DNA from: Nitrospira sp. BO4
GTDB taxonomy: Bacteria; Nitrospirota; Nitrospiria; Nitrospirales; Nitrospiraceae
Length of the DNA: 64,000 bases
Assembly: GCA_030144965.1 (NCBI GenBank)
Contig: JAMPUU010000010.1
Coordinates: forward strand, 124,001-188,000
Reading direction: 5' to 3'
Shown here: positions 34,009 through 42,586 of the stretch, in pieces
How the letters are laid out: every line of letters begins with the position of its first letter
Numbering within the stretch: the stretch's first letter is position 1
Translations under genes and position numbers: made by a program
The notes under the pieces: model-generated
Told to the model about the DNA's origin: nothing
The model's database searches: none
Seen by the model: the letters and a program-made list of their open reading frames with translations, nothing else

Positions 34009-34616
34009 CCTTTCGCTCGGCCATCAGTCCCCTTAGGAATTCTTGGCACATCGGTACTCGTAGCATCTTGCTCAATCACAACAATCTCAAAAATGCCTAA
34101 TTCGCATGGCAAACACCGCCAGAAGTCAAGATAGGGTTCAAGCTCCGCATAGTTTCCAATTCTGTCTGTCAGGTAGCGGTAAAGCTCCCGTGAGGGAACA
34201 ATCAACAGGGCGGCGGCGAGATAGCCTTTGATCAAGCCCAATGCCATTTTATTCAGCGCACGGTGGCTCGAAGAAACATTGCCAGTTTCCCATTCAACCG
34301 CCACGATGCTTCCTGATGCCGTCTTGTAAACAATATCTATCTCGCCTGGCTTCTTGCGCACAGCGATTGGCAATGCATACTCATCTATCCAATCTTGCGC
34401 CTTCAGTTCCGCGATGAAGCCATTTTTTATTGGTTCTACTCCGTTGCCCATTCCACGCTTTTTCCCCGATTCTGGGTATATGGTGAATTGGCCGCTTCCG
34501 GGAGGCCATTCCACATTTCTGACGGCAGTGAGCACAGCACTCCTTAACTTTGCCCATTCTTCCGACGTAGAGAATGATCCCCTTGATATGAGAGTTTCGA
34601 TGTGGGCAATCTTCAT
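34005..34616 (-). CDS. BglII/BamHI-like type II restriction endonuclease
   Basis: A 203-residue protein. The N-terminus (MKIAHIETLISRGSFS... with a following WxxxR helix) and the catalytic stretch PGEIDIVY ... VAVEWETGNVSSSHRALNKM fit the BglII/BamHI PD-(D/E)xK group. Likely catalytic residues are Asp 94, Glu 108 and Glu 110. GMGNGVEPIKNGFIAEL precedes the core. Length matches BglII/BamHI (about 210-220). Its target is unknown; if it is BglII-like, a GATC-centred site is possible but unproven. It overlaps the upstream HTH gene as ATGA, so it is coupled to a controller. Confidence 0.72.
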   Translation of the reverse strand: MKIAHIETLISRGSFSTSEEWAKLRSAVLTAVRNVEWPPGSGQFTIYPESGKKRGMGNGVEPIKNGFIAELKAQDWIDEYALPIAVRKKPGEIDIVYKTASGSIVAVEWETGNVSSSHRALNKMALGLIKGYLAAALLIVPSRELYRYLTDRIGNYAELEPYLDFWRCLPCELGIFEIVVIEQDATSTDVPRIPKGTDGRAKG

Positions 34617-34858
34617 TGACTAGATCTTTTTGAGATCTGACGGAGAAGCATTTGAGGATCTTTACCAATGGCCTTCGCAACTTCTAAGAACTCAATTACA
34701 TCTAACCTTCGTTCTCCACGCTCATATTTTGAGACGAATGATTGTGGGCGTGAGAGCCTGGAAGAAAGCTCTGTTTGCGACAGACCAGCACTCTTCCTGG
34801 CCTCAATCAGGATATTGCGAAAGCTTTCGTAAGCCTTTGTGAAAGCTGATTTTGGCAT
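34613..34858 (-). CDS. XRE-type HTH regulator, probable restriction controller (C) protein
   Basis: An 81-residue HTH_3 protein (NILIEARKSAGLSQTELSSR, PQSFVSKYERGERRLDVIE), the size and shape of C proteins that time restriction after methylation. It precedes the endonuclease with a 4-bp overlap. The ATG at 34858 gives a typical length; GTG-34885 is also possible. The dyad-repeat region upstream (34887-34919) could be its operator. Confidence 0.75.
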   Translation of the reverse strand: MPKSAFTKAYESFRNILIEARKSAGLSQTELSSRLSRPQSFVSKYERGERRLDVIEFLEVAKAIGKDPQMLLRQISKRSSQ

Positions 34859-34886
34859 ATCGCCAGCAAGTGACCGAGCGCACACT

Positions 34887-34919
34887 AAACCTTTTTTGGA
34901 ATAAACCCAAAATCGGTTT
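34887..34919 (-). promoter_or_regulatory. Putative controller-protein operator
   Basis: Just upstream of the HTH gene are AAACC (34887-34891), AAACC (34903-34907) and GGTTT (34915-34919). The last two form a 5-bp inverted repeat with a 7-bp centre, and the two AAACC copies are 16 bp apart. Tandem dyads of this layout are typical C-boxes, but the sequence does not match the classical GACT/AGTC type. Confidence 0.4.
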
Positions 34920-35051
34920 GCTGCTGCCGCGAAACCCGAGATGGGGCAAGAGAAAGGTGGTTCACGGAACTTCTCTTAGATTGCTCCTTGCGATTTGGAC
35001 GGTTCGTTTCCTACAATGCGACTGCCTACATGAATTAGGCTCACATCACGC

Positions 35052-35972
35052 ATGGACATCTTGCTAAGAGCCTGGACCGAAGACAACCTATTGTCCCTGA
35101 TTCGTGATGCAGTGGAAGAACGCCTTGACTTGGAATACAAGAGATGTGGAGCCCTTCAACGTGACGATAAGAAGATACAGGAACTCAGCAAGGACGTGTC
35201 TGCGCTTGCCAACTCTACAGGTGGCACCATTGTGTATGGAATGGTCGAGGATGGTCATCTTCCAAAAACCATCGATGAAGGTTTCGATCCGGCAGATATT
35301 AGTAAGGAATGGTTGGCGCAGGTGATCCTTGGCAATATCAGCCCACCACTTCAAGGCGTGACGATTCATCCGGTTCATCTTAGATCTCATTCACGTGGAA
35401 GATATGCGTATGTGGTTTCTGTTCCGCAGAGTACTACAGCTCACCAGGCGAAGGATAAGAGGTACTATAGGCGATATAACACCATTAACGTACCAATGGG
35501 AGATCATGAGATTCGCGATATCATGAACCGCCAGAAGCACCCGGCCTTGGTTCCTCGGTTCAACGTTACGCGGATGACGGATCGCTACAAGTTGACCGTA
35601 AGCCTCGTGAACAAAGGGCAGGTAAGAGCCCAGCACGTGAAGTTGGTATTCTCACTGCCAAAAACTTGTACAACAAGGTCTATTGGGTTCTTAGGTAAAG
35701 TCGTTCACCGGGAAGATGGGTCGTTTGGGAATGATTGGAATGAGTACGTCTTCAAGGGAAATAGTCAGGTCGTTTTTCCAGATGACGAGTTTCCTTTGGA
35801 GGATGTTGGTCACTTCTTATTTGTAAGCTTAGATTCGAGCACGTCCAAGGGAAGTAAATGGGAGTCAGTTGTCCTACACTGGAAAGTGTATGCCGATGAC
35901 ATGCCAGCTACTACTGGTCATCTACTCTTGAAAGACCTTTTCAATCCGGAAGAGTTTGGAGGTCAGAGGTAG
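35052..35972 (+). CDS. Schlafen/AlbA_2-domain protein
   Basis: A 306-residue protein. Residues ~15-145 match the AlbA_2/Schlafen-like ATP-binding domain: EERLDLEYKRCG, DVSALANSTGGTIVYGMVED, then RYYRRYNTINVPMGDHEI. C-terminal residues 170-306 form a beta-rich domain (KLTVSLVNKGQVRAQHVKLV) that I do not recognise. Such proteins are often found in defence or regulatory gene sets; here it lies beside a restriction-modification module, divergent from the controller. Its specific function is unknown. Confidence 0.75.
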   Translation: MDILLRAWTEDNLLSLIRDAVEERLDLEYKRCGALQRDDKKIQELSKDVSALANSTGGTIVYGMVEDGHLPKTIDEGFDPADISKEWLAQVILGNISPPLQGVTIHPVHLRSHSRGRYAYVVSVPQSTTAHQAKDKRYYRRYNTINVPMGDHEIRDIMNRQKHPALVPRFNVTRMTDRYKLTVSLVNKGQVRAQHVKLVFSLPKTCTTRSIGFLGKVVHREDGSFGNDWNEYVFKGNSQVVFPDDEFPLEDVGHFLFVSLDSSTSKGSKWESVVLHWKVYADDMPATTGHLLLKDLFNPEEFGGQR

Positions 35973-36230
35973 TTCCGGTCACGACCACTAGCCGCTTCCG
36001 TACTTCCGGGTATCTCAGCTTCTCCAATCCCTCTTGCAACAGTTTCATCGGCACTCTGTCCCTCTGATCGTACACTTTCCCATGAATCCCTTGTGATGCC
36101 TATCCGTCCAACAACCCCATTGACAGACCCTGCAAGTAAGCATACCCTCACAAACCTACAATCCAACCACAACCTGCCGTCGGGTCGAGGAAGGCCCACC
36201 GCCGACACCTTGTGCGAAAGGCGGTGTCTC

Positions 36231-36422
36231 ATGGCGACCTCTCCTATTCCTTGCTCCGATTTGCGCAAAGAACTGAAGGATTACATTCGTTCCTGCGAAC
36301 GGCTCCTGTACTCTGCAATGCCTTCTGCCAATGCGCCGTTATCAGCGGATGAACGGGAGATGTTGGAGTACTATCAGCAGGAGTTGAGATCGCAGCTCCT
36401 GACGCCAGAGAAGATACACTGA
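36231..36422 (+). CDS. Small protein, first of a tandem paralogous pair
   Basis: A 63-residue protein from ATG-36231 with AAAGGCGG 7 bp upstream; the longer frame to 36093 is not needed. Core: DLRKELKDYIRSCERLLYSA, ADEREMLEYYQQELRSQLL. It shares its pattern (xYRxxIxDYIxSxRRLL, then xDExExLxxxxxxL) with the gene 44 bp downstream. Function unknown; two helices. Confidence 0.55.
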   Translation: MATSPIPCSDLRKELKDYIRSCERLLYSAMPSANAPLSADEREMLEYYQQELRSQLLTPEKIH

Positions 36423-36465
36423 CCTGTTCCCCTGGTTCGGTCAATGTCTAAGGAAGGAACCTGCT

Positions 36466-36630
36466 ATGTCAGATTACCGGCAGAGCATCCGAGACTACAT
36501 TCTTGCCAGCAGAAGACTGTTGGAACTCGGCGAACTCACGGATGATGAATTGGAAGTCCTTCAGGACATGGACGCGCGCCTGGCAGTTCTGTTCGGCGAT
36601 AAGCGGGACCATCCCGCCACCATCACGTGA
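36466..36630 (+). CDS. Small protein, second of a tandem paralogous pair
   Basis: A 54-residue ORF with AAGGAAGGA 8 bp before its ATG. Sequence MSDYRQSIRDYILASRRLLE, ELTDDELEVLQDMDARLAVL. It resembles the preceding gene, suggesting tandem duplication. It ends 13 bp before the integrase stop (convergent). Unknown; perhaps a small regulator. Confidence 0.5.
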   Translation: MSDYRQSIRDYILASRRLLELGELTDDELEVLQDMDARLAVLFGDKRDHPATIT

Positions 36631-36643
36631 CCGCTTCGTTCCT

Positions 36644-37864
36644 TCATACTGGGATTTGTGGCAAGAAGATAGCCTCCACCGCCTCTTGTAGTTCCTTCGG
36701 AGTGTAGGCCAAGGAACCCAGGTACACTCTCTCTTCGACACTCTTACCAACAGCATGCCCAAGCAGCCGCCTCATAAGGGAATAGTGAACCTTCGCCTTC
36801 TCCAGCTTCACCGTTACCGTATGCCTGAGTGAATGTTGCGTGAGTGAAGGCTTTCGTATCCCCAACTGCTTCAACATCCTTGTGAACCAACCAGACGACT
36901 TGGTGACGCCATACGGGTGCAAGAGCGGGAACAGTGAACCTGATAGCTGAGCCTCCTGACGACCCTGGCAGGTCTCCACCCATTCGAGGAAACCGGCCTT
37001 GATGACCGCCGAGTGTATCGGAACAACTCGTTTAGACATTCTGTTCTTCAGTCTCTGTTTCTTCCCTTGATCATCAGAGATCCCCATGCACCAGATCCCT
37101 TCATCCTGGAACACATCGGATTTGTGAAGCTGCGTGATTTCCATTGCTCTGCATCCAGAGTGAGCCAGCACCAGTGTCAGCCAGTACCATTCCACTCTCA
37201 TAGGATCGGTGTGGTTTCTGTACTGCCCCAGTTCCTTGAAGATCATCACGAGATGCTCATCCGTGAAGGCTTCCTTGATGACTTTCGAATTTGAGATCAT
37301 CTTCGGAGGAAGCACCACACCGGCCATCGTGTCCCGGTCCAGGTGATCGTTGGCGACCAACCATTTCACGAAGTGATGGATCGCAGCTAGTTTTCGCGCA
37401 ATCGTGACCGGCCCTGGTTTTCGTTTCCTTGGAGCCTGGGCAGTACCATTTAACAGCATGGTCTTGTAGACCTTGAAGCGTCCTTTATCGAGACCTGTGA
37501 CTGGGAAAGATTCATCCAGGTTGTTGACTGCGAGAAACTGTGTGAGTGCTTCGGTGATGTTGTAGACCCACTCTTTCCGTCGGTGGTTGTGCTCAGCGTT
37601 GTATTGATCGAAGCATTCACCAATGGACGGTCCACACTCAGGCCACGGCCACGGACCAGAATCCTTAAGACGCATAGCTTCAACTCTGGCAGGGTCATAG
37701 GCTGGTGTGCTGATGACTCCTCTTCGTCGTCGTTGTCGTTCGTCAGAGGTAATCTGCGGCGAAGGACCAGAACGAACTTGTCGTTCGTCAGTATGAACTT
37801 GAGGTTGTTTTTGTGTTGCAGCCTTCATGGAAAGCAAGCGTACCAGATCCTCGACGCTTGTCAC
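36644..37864 (-). CDS. int: Tyrosine site-specific integrase of the element
   Basis: A 406-residue tyrosine recombinase. The catalytic domain has Arg in AHSGCRAMEI, a Lys in the beta-hairpin region, HxxR in QHSLRHTVTV, His in RRLLGHAVGKS, and the nucleophile in ERVYLGS. An N-terminal SAM-like core-binding domain (about residues 80-200) precedes it, and the first ~60 residues are basic and may bind arm sites. The start is GTG-37864, or an ATG at 37828. The gene start is ~100 bp from the right att core in ihfA. No excisionase is identified; the small neighbours are candidates. Confidence 0.93.
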   Translation of the reverse strand: MTSVEDLVRLLSMKAATQKQPQVHTDERQVRSGPSPQITSDERQRRRRGVISTPAYDPARVEAMRLKDSGPWPWPECGPSIGECFDQYNAEHNHRRKEWVYNITEALTQFLAVNNLDESFPVTGLDKGRFKVYKTMLLNGTAQAPRKRKPGPVTIARKLAAIHHFVKWLVANDHLDRDTMAGVVLPPKMISNSKVIKEAFTDEHLVMIFKELGQYRNHTDPMRVEWYWLTLVLAHSGCRAMEITQLHKSDVFQDEGIWCMGISDDQGKKQRLKNRMSKRVVPIHSAVIKAGFLEWVETCQGRQEAQLSGSLFPLLHPYGVTKSSGWFTRMLKQLGIRKPSLTQHSLRHTVTVKLEKAKVHYSLMRRLLGHAVGKSVEERVYLGSLAYTPKELQEAVEAIFLPQIPV

Positions 37865-37955
37865 GCCTAAGGATCTGATAGCTTGTAAAATGGCTCTGGT
37901 GGCGGTTTCGCCTGAATTGGCACTTGACTGATCGAGAGCGGATGTTACACTGTCA

Positions 37956-38231
37956 CTAGCTATTGACGTATTTCTTGAACACTTGGCTTGGCCGAAATGT
38001 CACGACGCGACGAGGGGTAATCCCGATTTCTTCTCCAGTCCTCGGGTTTCGTCCCTTACGGGCACCCTTGCTCCGCACAACAAAATTTCCAAACCCGGCA
38101 ATTTTGACCGATTCTCCCTTCTGCAGGACAGACTTGAGCAGATTCAGCACAAACTCCACAATATCAGCCGCTTCATTCTTCGAAATGCCGACCTGCTTGA
38201 AAATTTCGTCAGCGATATCCGCCTTTCTCAT
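37956..38231 (-). CDS. ihfA: Integration host factor alpha subunit / HU-family protein
   Basis: A 91-residue HU/IHF-family DNA-bending protein: MRKADIADEIFKQVGISKNE, SVKIAGFGNFVVRSKGARKG, RNPRTGEEIGITPRRVVTFR. IHF-alpha is favoured because of the neighbouring MerR and tRNA-Pro arrangement. GGGGGG lies ~5 bp before the ATG. The last codons (Tyr-Val-Asn-Ser, stop) were probably supplied by the integrated element, which leaves the protein unchanged. A 140-bp upstream region likely holds the promoter. Confidence 0.9.
   Translation of the reverse strand: MRKADIADEIFKQVGISKNEAADIVEFVLNLLKSVLQKGESVKIAGFGNFVVRSKGARKGRNPRTGEEIGITPRRVVTFRPSQVFKKYVNS
37962..37970. repeat. Right attachment-site core (9 bp) in the ihfA 3' end
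   Basis: ATTGACGTA, identical to 22572-22580. It covers the Tyr-Val-Asn codons of ihfA (TAC GTC AAT on the minus strand), after which the element supplies AGC TAG. The short length of the identical core makes the call moderate; the agreement of the two C-termini is the stronger argument. Confidence 0.6.
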
Positions 38232-38371
38232 GCCACCCCCCTACGTGACCACTGCAACTCACCGCGCTTCAATCTTGCGGACCAACCCCGCAATGCGATG
38301 AGTTTTGCTTAAGTTACGTGAGGTTACACAACCTGTCAAGAATAAATTTGGCGAATGCTTACGAAAATCAT

Positions 38372-40021
38372 CTAGTCCTTGGCAAGAAGTTTGTACTCGA
38401 TGCTATCCGCCAGAGCCTGCCAGGTGGCTTCGATGATGTTCTCCGAGACCCCAACCGTCCCCCATTTATCTTTGTGGTCTCCGGATTCGATCAATACGCG
38501 TACCTTTGACTCAGTCCCTCTATTGGCCGCCAACACACGTACCTTGTAGTCGAGAAGTTTCACCTCTCGAAGTTGCGGGTAGAATTTTTCCAACGCCTTG
38601 CGTAATGCATGGTCGAGGGCGTTTACCGGTCCAGCACCGATGGCTGCCGTATGTTCAACCACTTCACCGACCTTAACCATCACTGTCGCCTCGGAAAGGG
38701 GCGTTCCATCTTCCTGCTTCTTCTCGACGATGACGCGAAACCCAAGCAATTGAAACGAAGGTCTGTGGCTCCCCATCGCCTTCCGCATCAACAGCTCAAA
38801 CGATCCTTCAGCGCCTTCGAATTGATAGCCTTGGTTCTCTCGATCCTTCAACGTATGGATCAGCTCATCGACTTTGGCGTGGTTCTTTGAAAGCTTGATG
38901 CCGTAAGTTTCGATTTTGTCGAGCAGACCGCTCCGTCCTCCGTAGTCAGAAATGAGCATCCGCTGCCGATTACCGACTCGGACCGGATCGACATGTTCAT
39001 AGGTGGCCGAATTCTTGAGCACGGCATGAATGTGCACTCCGCCTTTATGTGCAAACGCGGCATCACCGACATAGGGTTGATGTTTGTTCGGCATCAGATT
39101 CGCGATCTCGGTGACGAAACCTGCAACATCCTTCAGATGGCTCAATCGATCGGTCAGGACAGGATGTTTCATCTTCAACTCTAAATTGGGAATAATCGAA
39201 CAGAGATTTGCATTCCCGCACCGTTCCCCAATCCCATTGATCGTTCCCTGTACCTGCACGATACCGGTCTCGATCGCGACGAGCGAGTTCGCCACCGCCA
39301 TTTCGCAGTCGTTATGCGCGTGAATCCCGAGCGGGACCCGACATTCGCGTTGAACCACACGGCAGATCTCTCGGATTTCCCACGGCATCGATCCACCGTT
39401 GGTATCGCAGAGAATCACCCGTTCTGCCCCGGCCTCCACCGCTTTTCTGAGGGTGGTGAGCGCATACTCGGGGTTGGTCTTGTATCCATCGAAGAAATGC
39501 TCTGCATCATAGAACACCCGGCGCCCCTTCCCGCGCAAGTACGCAATGGAATCTGCGATCAATTCTAAGTTCTTTGTCAGCGAGATTCCGAGCGCATCGG
39601 TCACGTGCAGCGACCAGGTTTTCCCAAAGAGCGTGATCGTTTTTGTCTCGGCGGCAAGCAACGCCTGGAGGTTGGGATCTTTTCGAGCGGTATTGCTGGC
39701 TTTCCTGGTCGATCCGAACGCGATGACGTCCGCGTGCTTGAGCGGAATGGTCTTGATGATTCTGAAAAACTCAATGTCTTTTGGATTCGCCCCGGGCCAG
39801 CCACCCTCGATAAAATGAACGCCCAGATCATCCAATTTTTGCGCAATGCGGACCTTGTCGTCGGCTGAGAAACTGACGTCCTCCGCCTGGGCTCCGTCGC
39901 GCAAGGTGGTGTCATAGATTTCCAGTAATGCTGTGTGATCCGCAGCCGGTTTTTGCTCAAAAATCGGCTGGTGCTCACGAGAAGCTCGGGGGAAGCGAGG
40001 CTGAGATGTTTTTCGAGCCAT
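38372..40021 (-). CDS. cimA: (R)-citramalate synthase CimA
   Basis: CimA condenses pyruvate and acetyl-CoA to citramalate for threonine-independent isoleucine synthesis. The 549-residue protein has the DRE-TIM family start (IYDTTLRDGAQAEDVSFS), FIEGGWPGANPKD, CDTNGGSMPWEI, GIHAHNDCEMAVANS and NGIGERCGNANL. A LeuA-type C-terminal regulatory domain (VMVKVGEVVEHTAAIGAGPV) follows. GGWPGANPKD and the length distinguish it from LeuA. An extra ~30 N-terminal residues precede the core; the true start may be internal. It lies downstream of lysC in the aspartate-family cluster. Confidence 0.93.
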   Translation of the reverse strand: MARKTSQPRFPRASREHQPIFEQKPAADHTALLEIYDTTLRDGAQAEDVSFSADDKVRIAQKLDDLGVHFIEGGWPGANPKDIEFFRIIKTIPLKHADVIAFGSTRKASNTARKDPNLQALLAAETKTITLFGKTWSLHVTDALGISLTKNLELIADSIAYLRGKGRRVFYDAEHFFDGYKTNPEYALTTLRKAVEAGAERVILCDTNGGSMPWEIREICRVVQRECRVPLGIHAHNDCEMAVANSLVAIETGIVQVQGTINGIGERCGNANLCSIIPNLELKMKHPVLTDRLSHLKDVAGFVTEIANLMPNKHQPYVGDAAFAHKGGVHIHAVLKNSATYEHVDPVRVGNRQRMLISDYGGRSGLLDKIETYGIKLSKNHAKVDELIHTLKDRENQGYQFEGAEGSFELLMRKAMGSHRPSFQLLGFRVIVEKKQEDGTPLSEATVMVKVGEVVEHTAAIGAGPVNALDHALRKALEKFYPQLREVKLLDYKVRVLAANRGTESKVRVLIESGDHKDKWGTVGVSENIIEATWQALADSIEYKLLAKD

Positions 40022-40138
40022 GGGAAGAAAGGGTATCAGGTCGTCAGGTGGTCTGTCGAGACTGGAACGGATGAGTCTTCCGTGCCTCCCATCAGATAGA
40101 ATCCTTACGACTATAAGCGCCCCATGACGACAAAAGAA

Positions 40139-41356
40139 CTATGCCGCATCGAGATCGAATGCCGAGTGGAGAGATCGCATAGCCAATTCGAGATACTTTT
40201 CATCGATGACACAAGAAATTTTGATCTCAGAGGTGCTGATCATCATAATGTTGATCCCTTCTCGAGAGAGGACCTCGAACATCTTGGCCGCAACCCCCGA
40301 GTGGGACCGCATCCCCACTCCGATGAGCGAGACTTTGGCGATTGTTTCGATCACCGATACTGACTTGGCCTCAATGTCCTTCGCCACTGCCTGAATGATC
40401 GGCACAGCGTTCTTCAGATCGGCACGCGGGACGGTAAAGGAGAGGTCCGTCATGGCTGCCTGGCTGATGTTCTGAATGATCATATCGACATTGATGTGGG
40501 CCTCCGCGACAGGTCCAAAAATCCTGGCGGCAATCCCCGGTTTGTCCGGTACTCCAATGATCGTAATCTTCGCCTGATTGCGATCTCCGGTGACACCGGC
40601 GATAGCTGCCGCTTCCATGTCCACATCTTCCTTCGTCACGAGCGTTCCCTTTCCTTCTTTGAAGCTGGAATTCACCTCGACCGGGACATTGAATTTGGCC
40701 GCGAACTCGACCGATCTCGTTTGGAGAACTTTTGCCCCGAGACTGGCCATTTCCAGCATTTCTTCGTAGGCGATCCTCTCGATCCGTCTCGCCGCAGGGA
40801 CGATGTTGGGATCCGCCGTGTAGACGCCATCCACATCGGTAAAGATAATACACCGGTCGGCTTTCAGAGCCGCTGCCAATGCGACCGCTGAGAGATCAGA
40901 ACCCCCACGTCCGAGCGTCGTGACATCCGAGCGCTCATTGATCCCCTGGAATCCAGCCACAATGGGGATCACCCCTTGTTCCAGAGCCTCACGGATGCGA
41001 TCTGCCGTCACGCGCGCGATCCGCGCCTTCGTATGTGCGCTATCGGTAATGATCCCGACCTGCCGACCGGTAAAGGACCGGGCATTGATGTCTCGTCCTC
41101 GTAATTCCATCGCCAACAGTGCGATGGTGACTCGTTCTCCCGTTGAAAGCAGCATGTCCAATTCGCGTTCATCGGGAGCGGCCGTCACCGCGTGTGCCAG
41201 CTTGATGAGTCGATCTGTCTCACCGCTCATCGCGGAGAGCACGACCACGACTCGATTTCCATCCCGCTGTGTCTGAGCCACGCGGTCGGCGACACGATGG
41301 ATTCGCTCAATCGTCCCGACCGAAGTCCCGCCGTATTTTTGGACGATCAGCGCCAC
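40139..41356 (-). CDS. lysC: Aspartate kinase
   Basis: Aspartokinase makes aspartyl-phosphate for lysine, threonine and methionine. The 405-residue protein has [46 protein letters not shown] and [12 protein letters not shown]. Two ACT domains (about residues 260-405) indicate feedback control by end products. Length matches single-chain LysC. It begins 5 bp after the ApgM homologue stop. Confidence 0.95.
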   Translation of the reverse strand: MALIVQKYGGTSVGTIERIHRVADRVAQTQRDGNRVVVVLSAMSGETDRLIKLAHAVTAAPDERELDMLLSTGERVTIALLAMELRGRDINARSFTGRQVGIITDSAHTKARIARVTADRIREALEQGVIPIVAGFQGINERSDVTTLGRGGSDLSAVALAAALKADRCIIFTDVDGVYTADPNIVPAARRIERIAYEEMLEMASLGAKVLQTRSVEFAAKFNVPVEVNSSFKEGKGTLVTKEDVDMEAAAIAGVTGDRNQAKITIIGVPDKPGIAARIFGPVAEAHINVDMIIQNISQAAMTDLSFTVPRADLKNAVPIIQAVAKDIEAKSVSVIETIAKVSLIGVGMRSHSGVAAKMFEVLSREGINIMMISTSEIKISCVIDEKYLELAMRSLHSAFDLDAA

Positions 41357-41361
41357 GGTCG

Positions 41362-42579
41362 TCAGTGCTTTACGAAGAACTTGTTTATAAACTTGGTGGC
41401 GTCGCGAGCAGGCATGTTTGCGGCAAACGCATCGGCTTCTGTGAAGCGGCGGCCGACGGCCTCCGAACCTTTTCCACCTCCCTCACCAAACGCATAAAAC
41501 GCCTGATCTTCGGCTGCTGCAGCCTGATCGCACAGCACGAGGAACCGATAGGGGCCTTGACTGGCCAACCCTTCCACTAACGGAGCGACAAGGTTGCGAT
41601 CGAAGTCTTCGATCCCGCGAACTTTGGCCTTCATATCCGTACCATGTGTGATCTCGTCCGTTAACTCGGCATGAACATAGACGAAATCCTTCTTGACGAA
41701 CTCCTCCAGGGCCACCGTCGCCATGTTGCGGAGATCATCGACGGGCAGCCTATCGGGATCCACCGCGTCGAGACCGGCGCAAATCCCTACACCGCGATAG
41801 ACATCACTCGTCGCCACAACCGTCCCTGAAATGCCATGCTTTTCGACCAAACTCGGCCACATGACGGCTCGTCCTTCACCCCACAACCAGACACAGTTGG
41901 CCGGTTTCTTCCCTGCTGCCATCCGTTCCTCATTCACGGGATGATCCCGCAAGATAAAATGCGCGGTGTCCATGAGCTTCCGCAGAATGTCTGCGCCGTC
42001 TCCCGTGGGCAACGCATCGGCGAGAGATTGACCAAGTATGGTCTGCGGATCATTGCAGATGGCTCGCGGCTTTCCATTGACCCATACCATCAGATGACGA
42101 TGCCCCGCGCCCGGATAGAACTGAATGGTTTCAGAACCGACTTGCTCGTTGAGAGCCTCGATCAATTCGCGAGCCTCCTCGGTCTCGATCAACCCGGCCG
42201 TGGCATCGTCCATAATCACGTGCGGCCCTAATTTCTTGATTTCGACGCCTTTCCCACCCTCCGGCCGCAAGGTGACCATCGTACAGCGATACACCACATC
42301 GTGTTCTGTCACGGACACGCCTAAACTCGCTGCTTCGAGCGGCCCCGGCCCTTGATAAAACTTTCGTGGATCGTACCCGAGAATCGCCGAACCGACCAAG
42401 CCGCTTCCATGTCGAATCCCCTCGGTAGATATCAGGAGCCGACCGAGTTCTCCGCTCTGCGCGAGTTGATCGAGATAGGGCGTCGCGGCCGCTTGCAGCG
42501 GTGTCCTCCCACCCAGTTCCGAGTATGGACGGTCCGCCATCCCCCCGGCGTGCACGATCACATACTTCATGAGATCCAC
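41362..42579 (-). CDS. ApgM-family (archaeal phosphoglycerate mutase-like) protein, possible homoserine kinase analogue
   Basis: A 405-residue alkaline-phosphatase-superfamily protein of the ApgM type: [55 protein letters not shown]-like core, and [14 protein letters not shown]. Compared with archaeal ApgM as I remember it, several metal-ligand positions differ: the Asp of the N-terminal DG motif is Gly (VHAGGMAD), GSD is GSG, and the DH pair is DQ. Metal-dependent mutase activity is therefore doubtful. It lies between lysC and thrC in an operon without ThrB, and members in this context have been proposed as functional homoserine kinase analogues; that role is inferred. Confidence 0.7.
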   Translation of the reverse strand: MDLMKYVIVHAGGMADRPYSELGGRTPLQAAATPYLDQLAQSGELGRLLISTEGIRHGSGLVGSAILGYDPRKFYQGPGPLEAASLGVSVTEHDVVYRCTMVTLRPEGGKGVEIKKLGPHVIMDDATAGLIETEEARELIEALNEQVGSETIQFYPGAGHRHLMVWVNGKPRAICNDPQTILGQSLADALPTGDGADILRKLMDTAHFILRDHPVNEERMAAGKKPANCVWLWGEGRAVMWPSLVEKHGISGTVVATSDVYRGVGICAGLDAVDPDRLPVDDLRNMATVALEEFVKKDFVYVHAELTDEITHGTDMKAKVRGIEDFDRNLVAPLVEGLASQGPYRFLVLCDQAAAAEDQAFYAFGEGGGKGSEAVGRRFTEADAFAANMPARDATKFINKFFVKH

Positions 42580-42586
42580 ACGCGTT

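Larger units (their letters stand above)
22572..37970. mobile_element. Integrated phage-like/satellite element in the ihfA 3' end
   Basis: The element (~15.4 kb) is bounded by 9-bp direct repeats and interrupts the ihfA-merR-tRNA-Pro arrangement. It carries a tyrosine integrase at the right end, a T7 gp14-like virion protein and many small, tightly spaced plus-strand genes. It also carries a family-A-polymerase-like protein, a repeat-rich intergenic region, a restriction-modification set with an HTH controller, and a Schlafen-like gene. No capsid, portal, tail or terminase gene, and no conjugation gene, is recognisable. The boundaries are inferred from the repeats and from restoration of the ihfA reading frame; the class of element is unknown. 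Confidence 0.75.
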
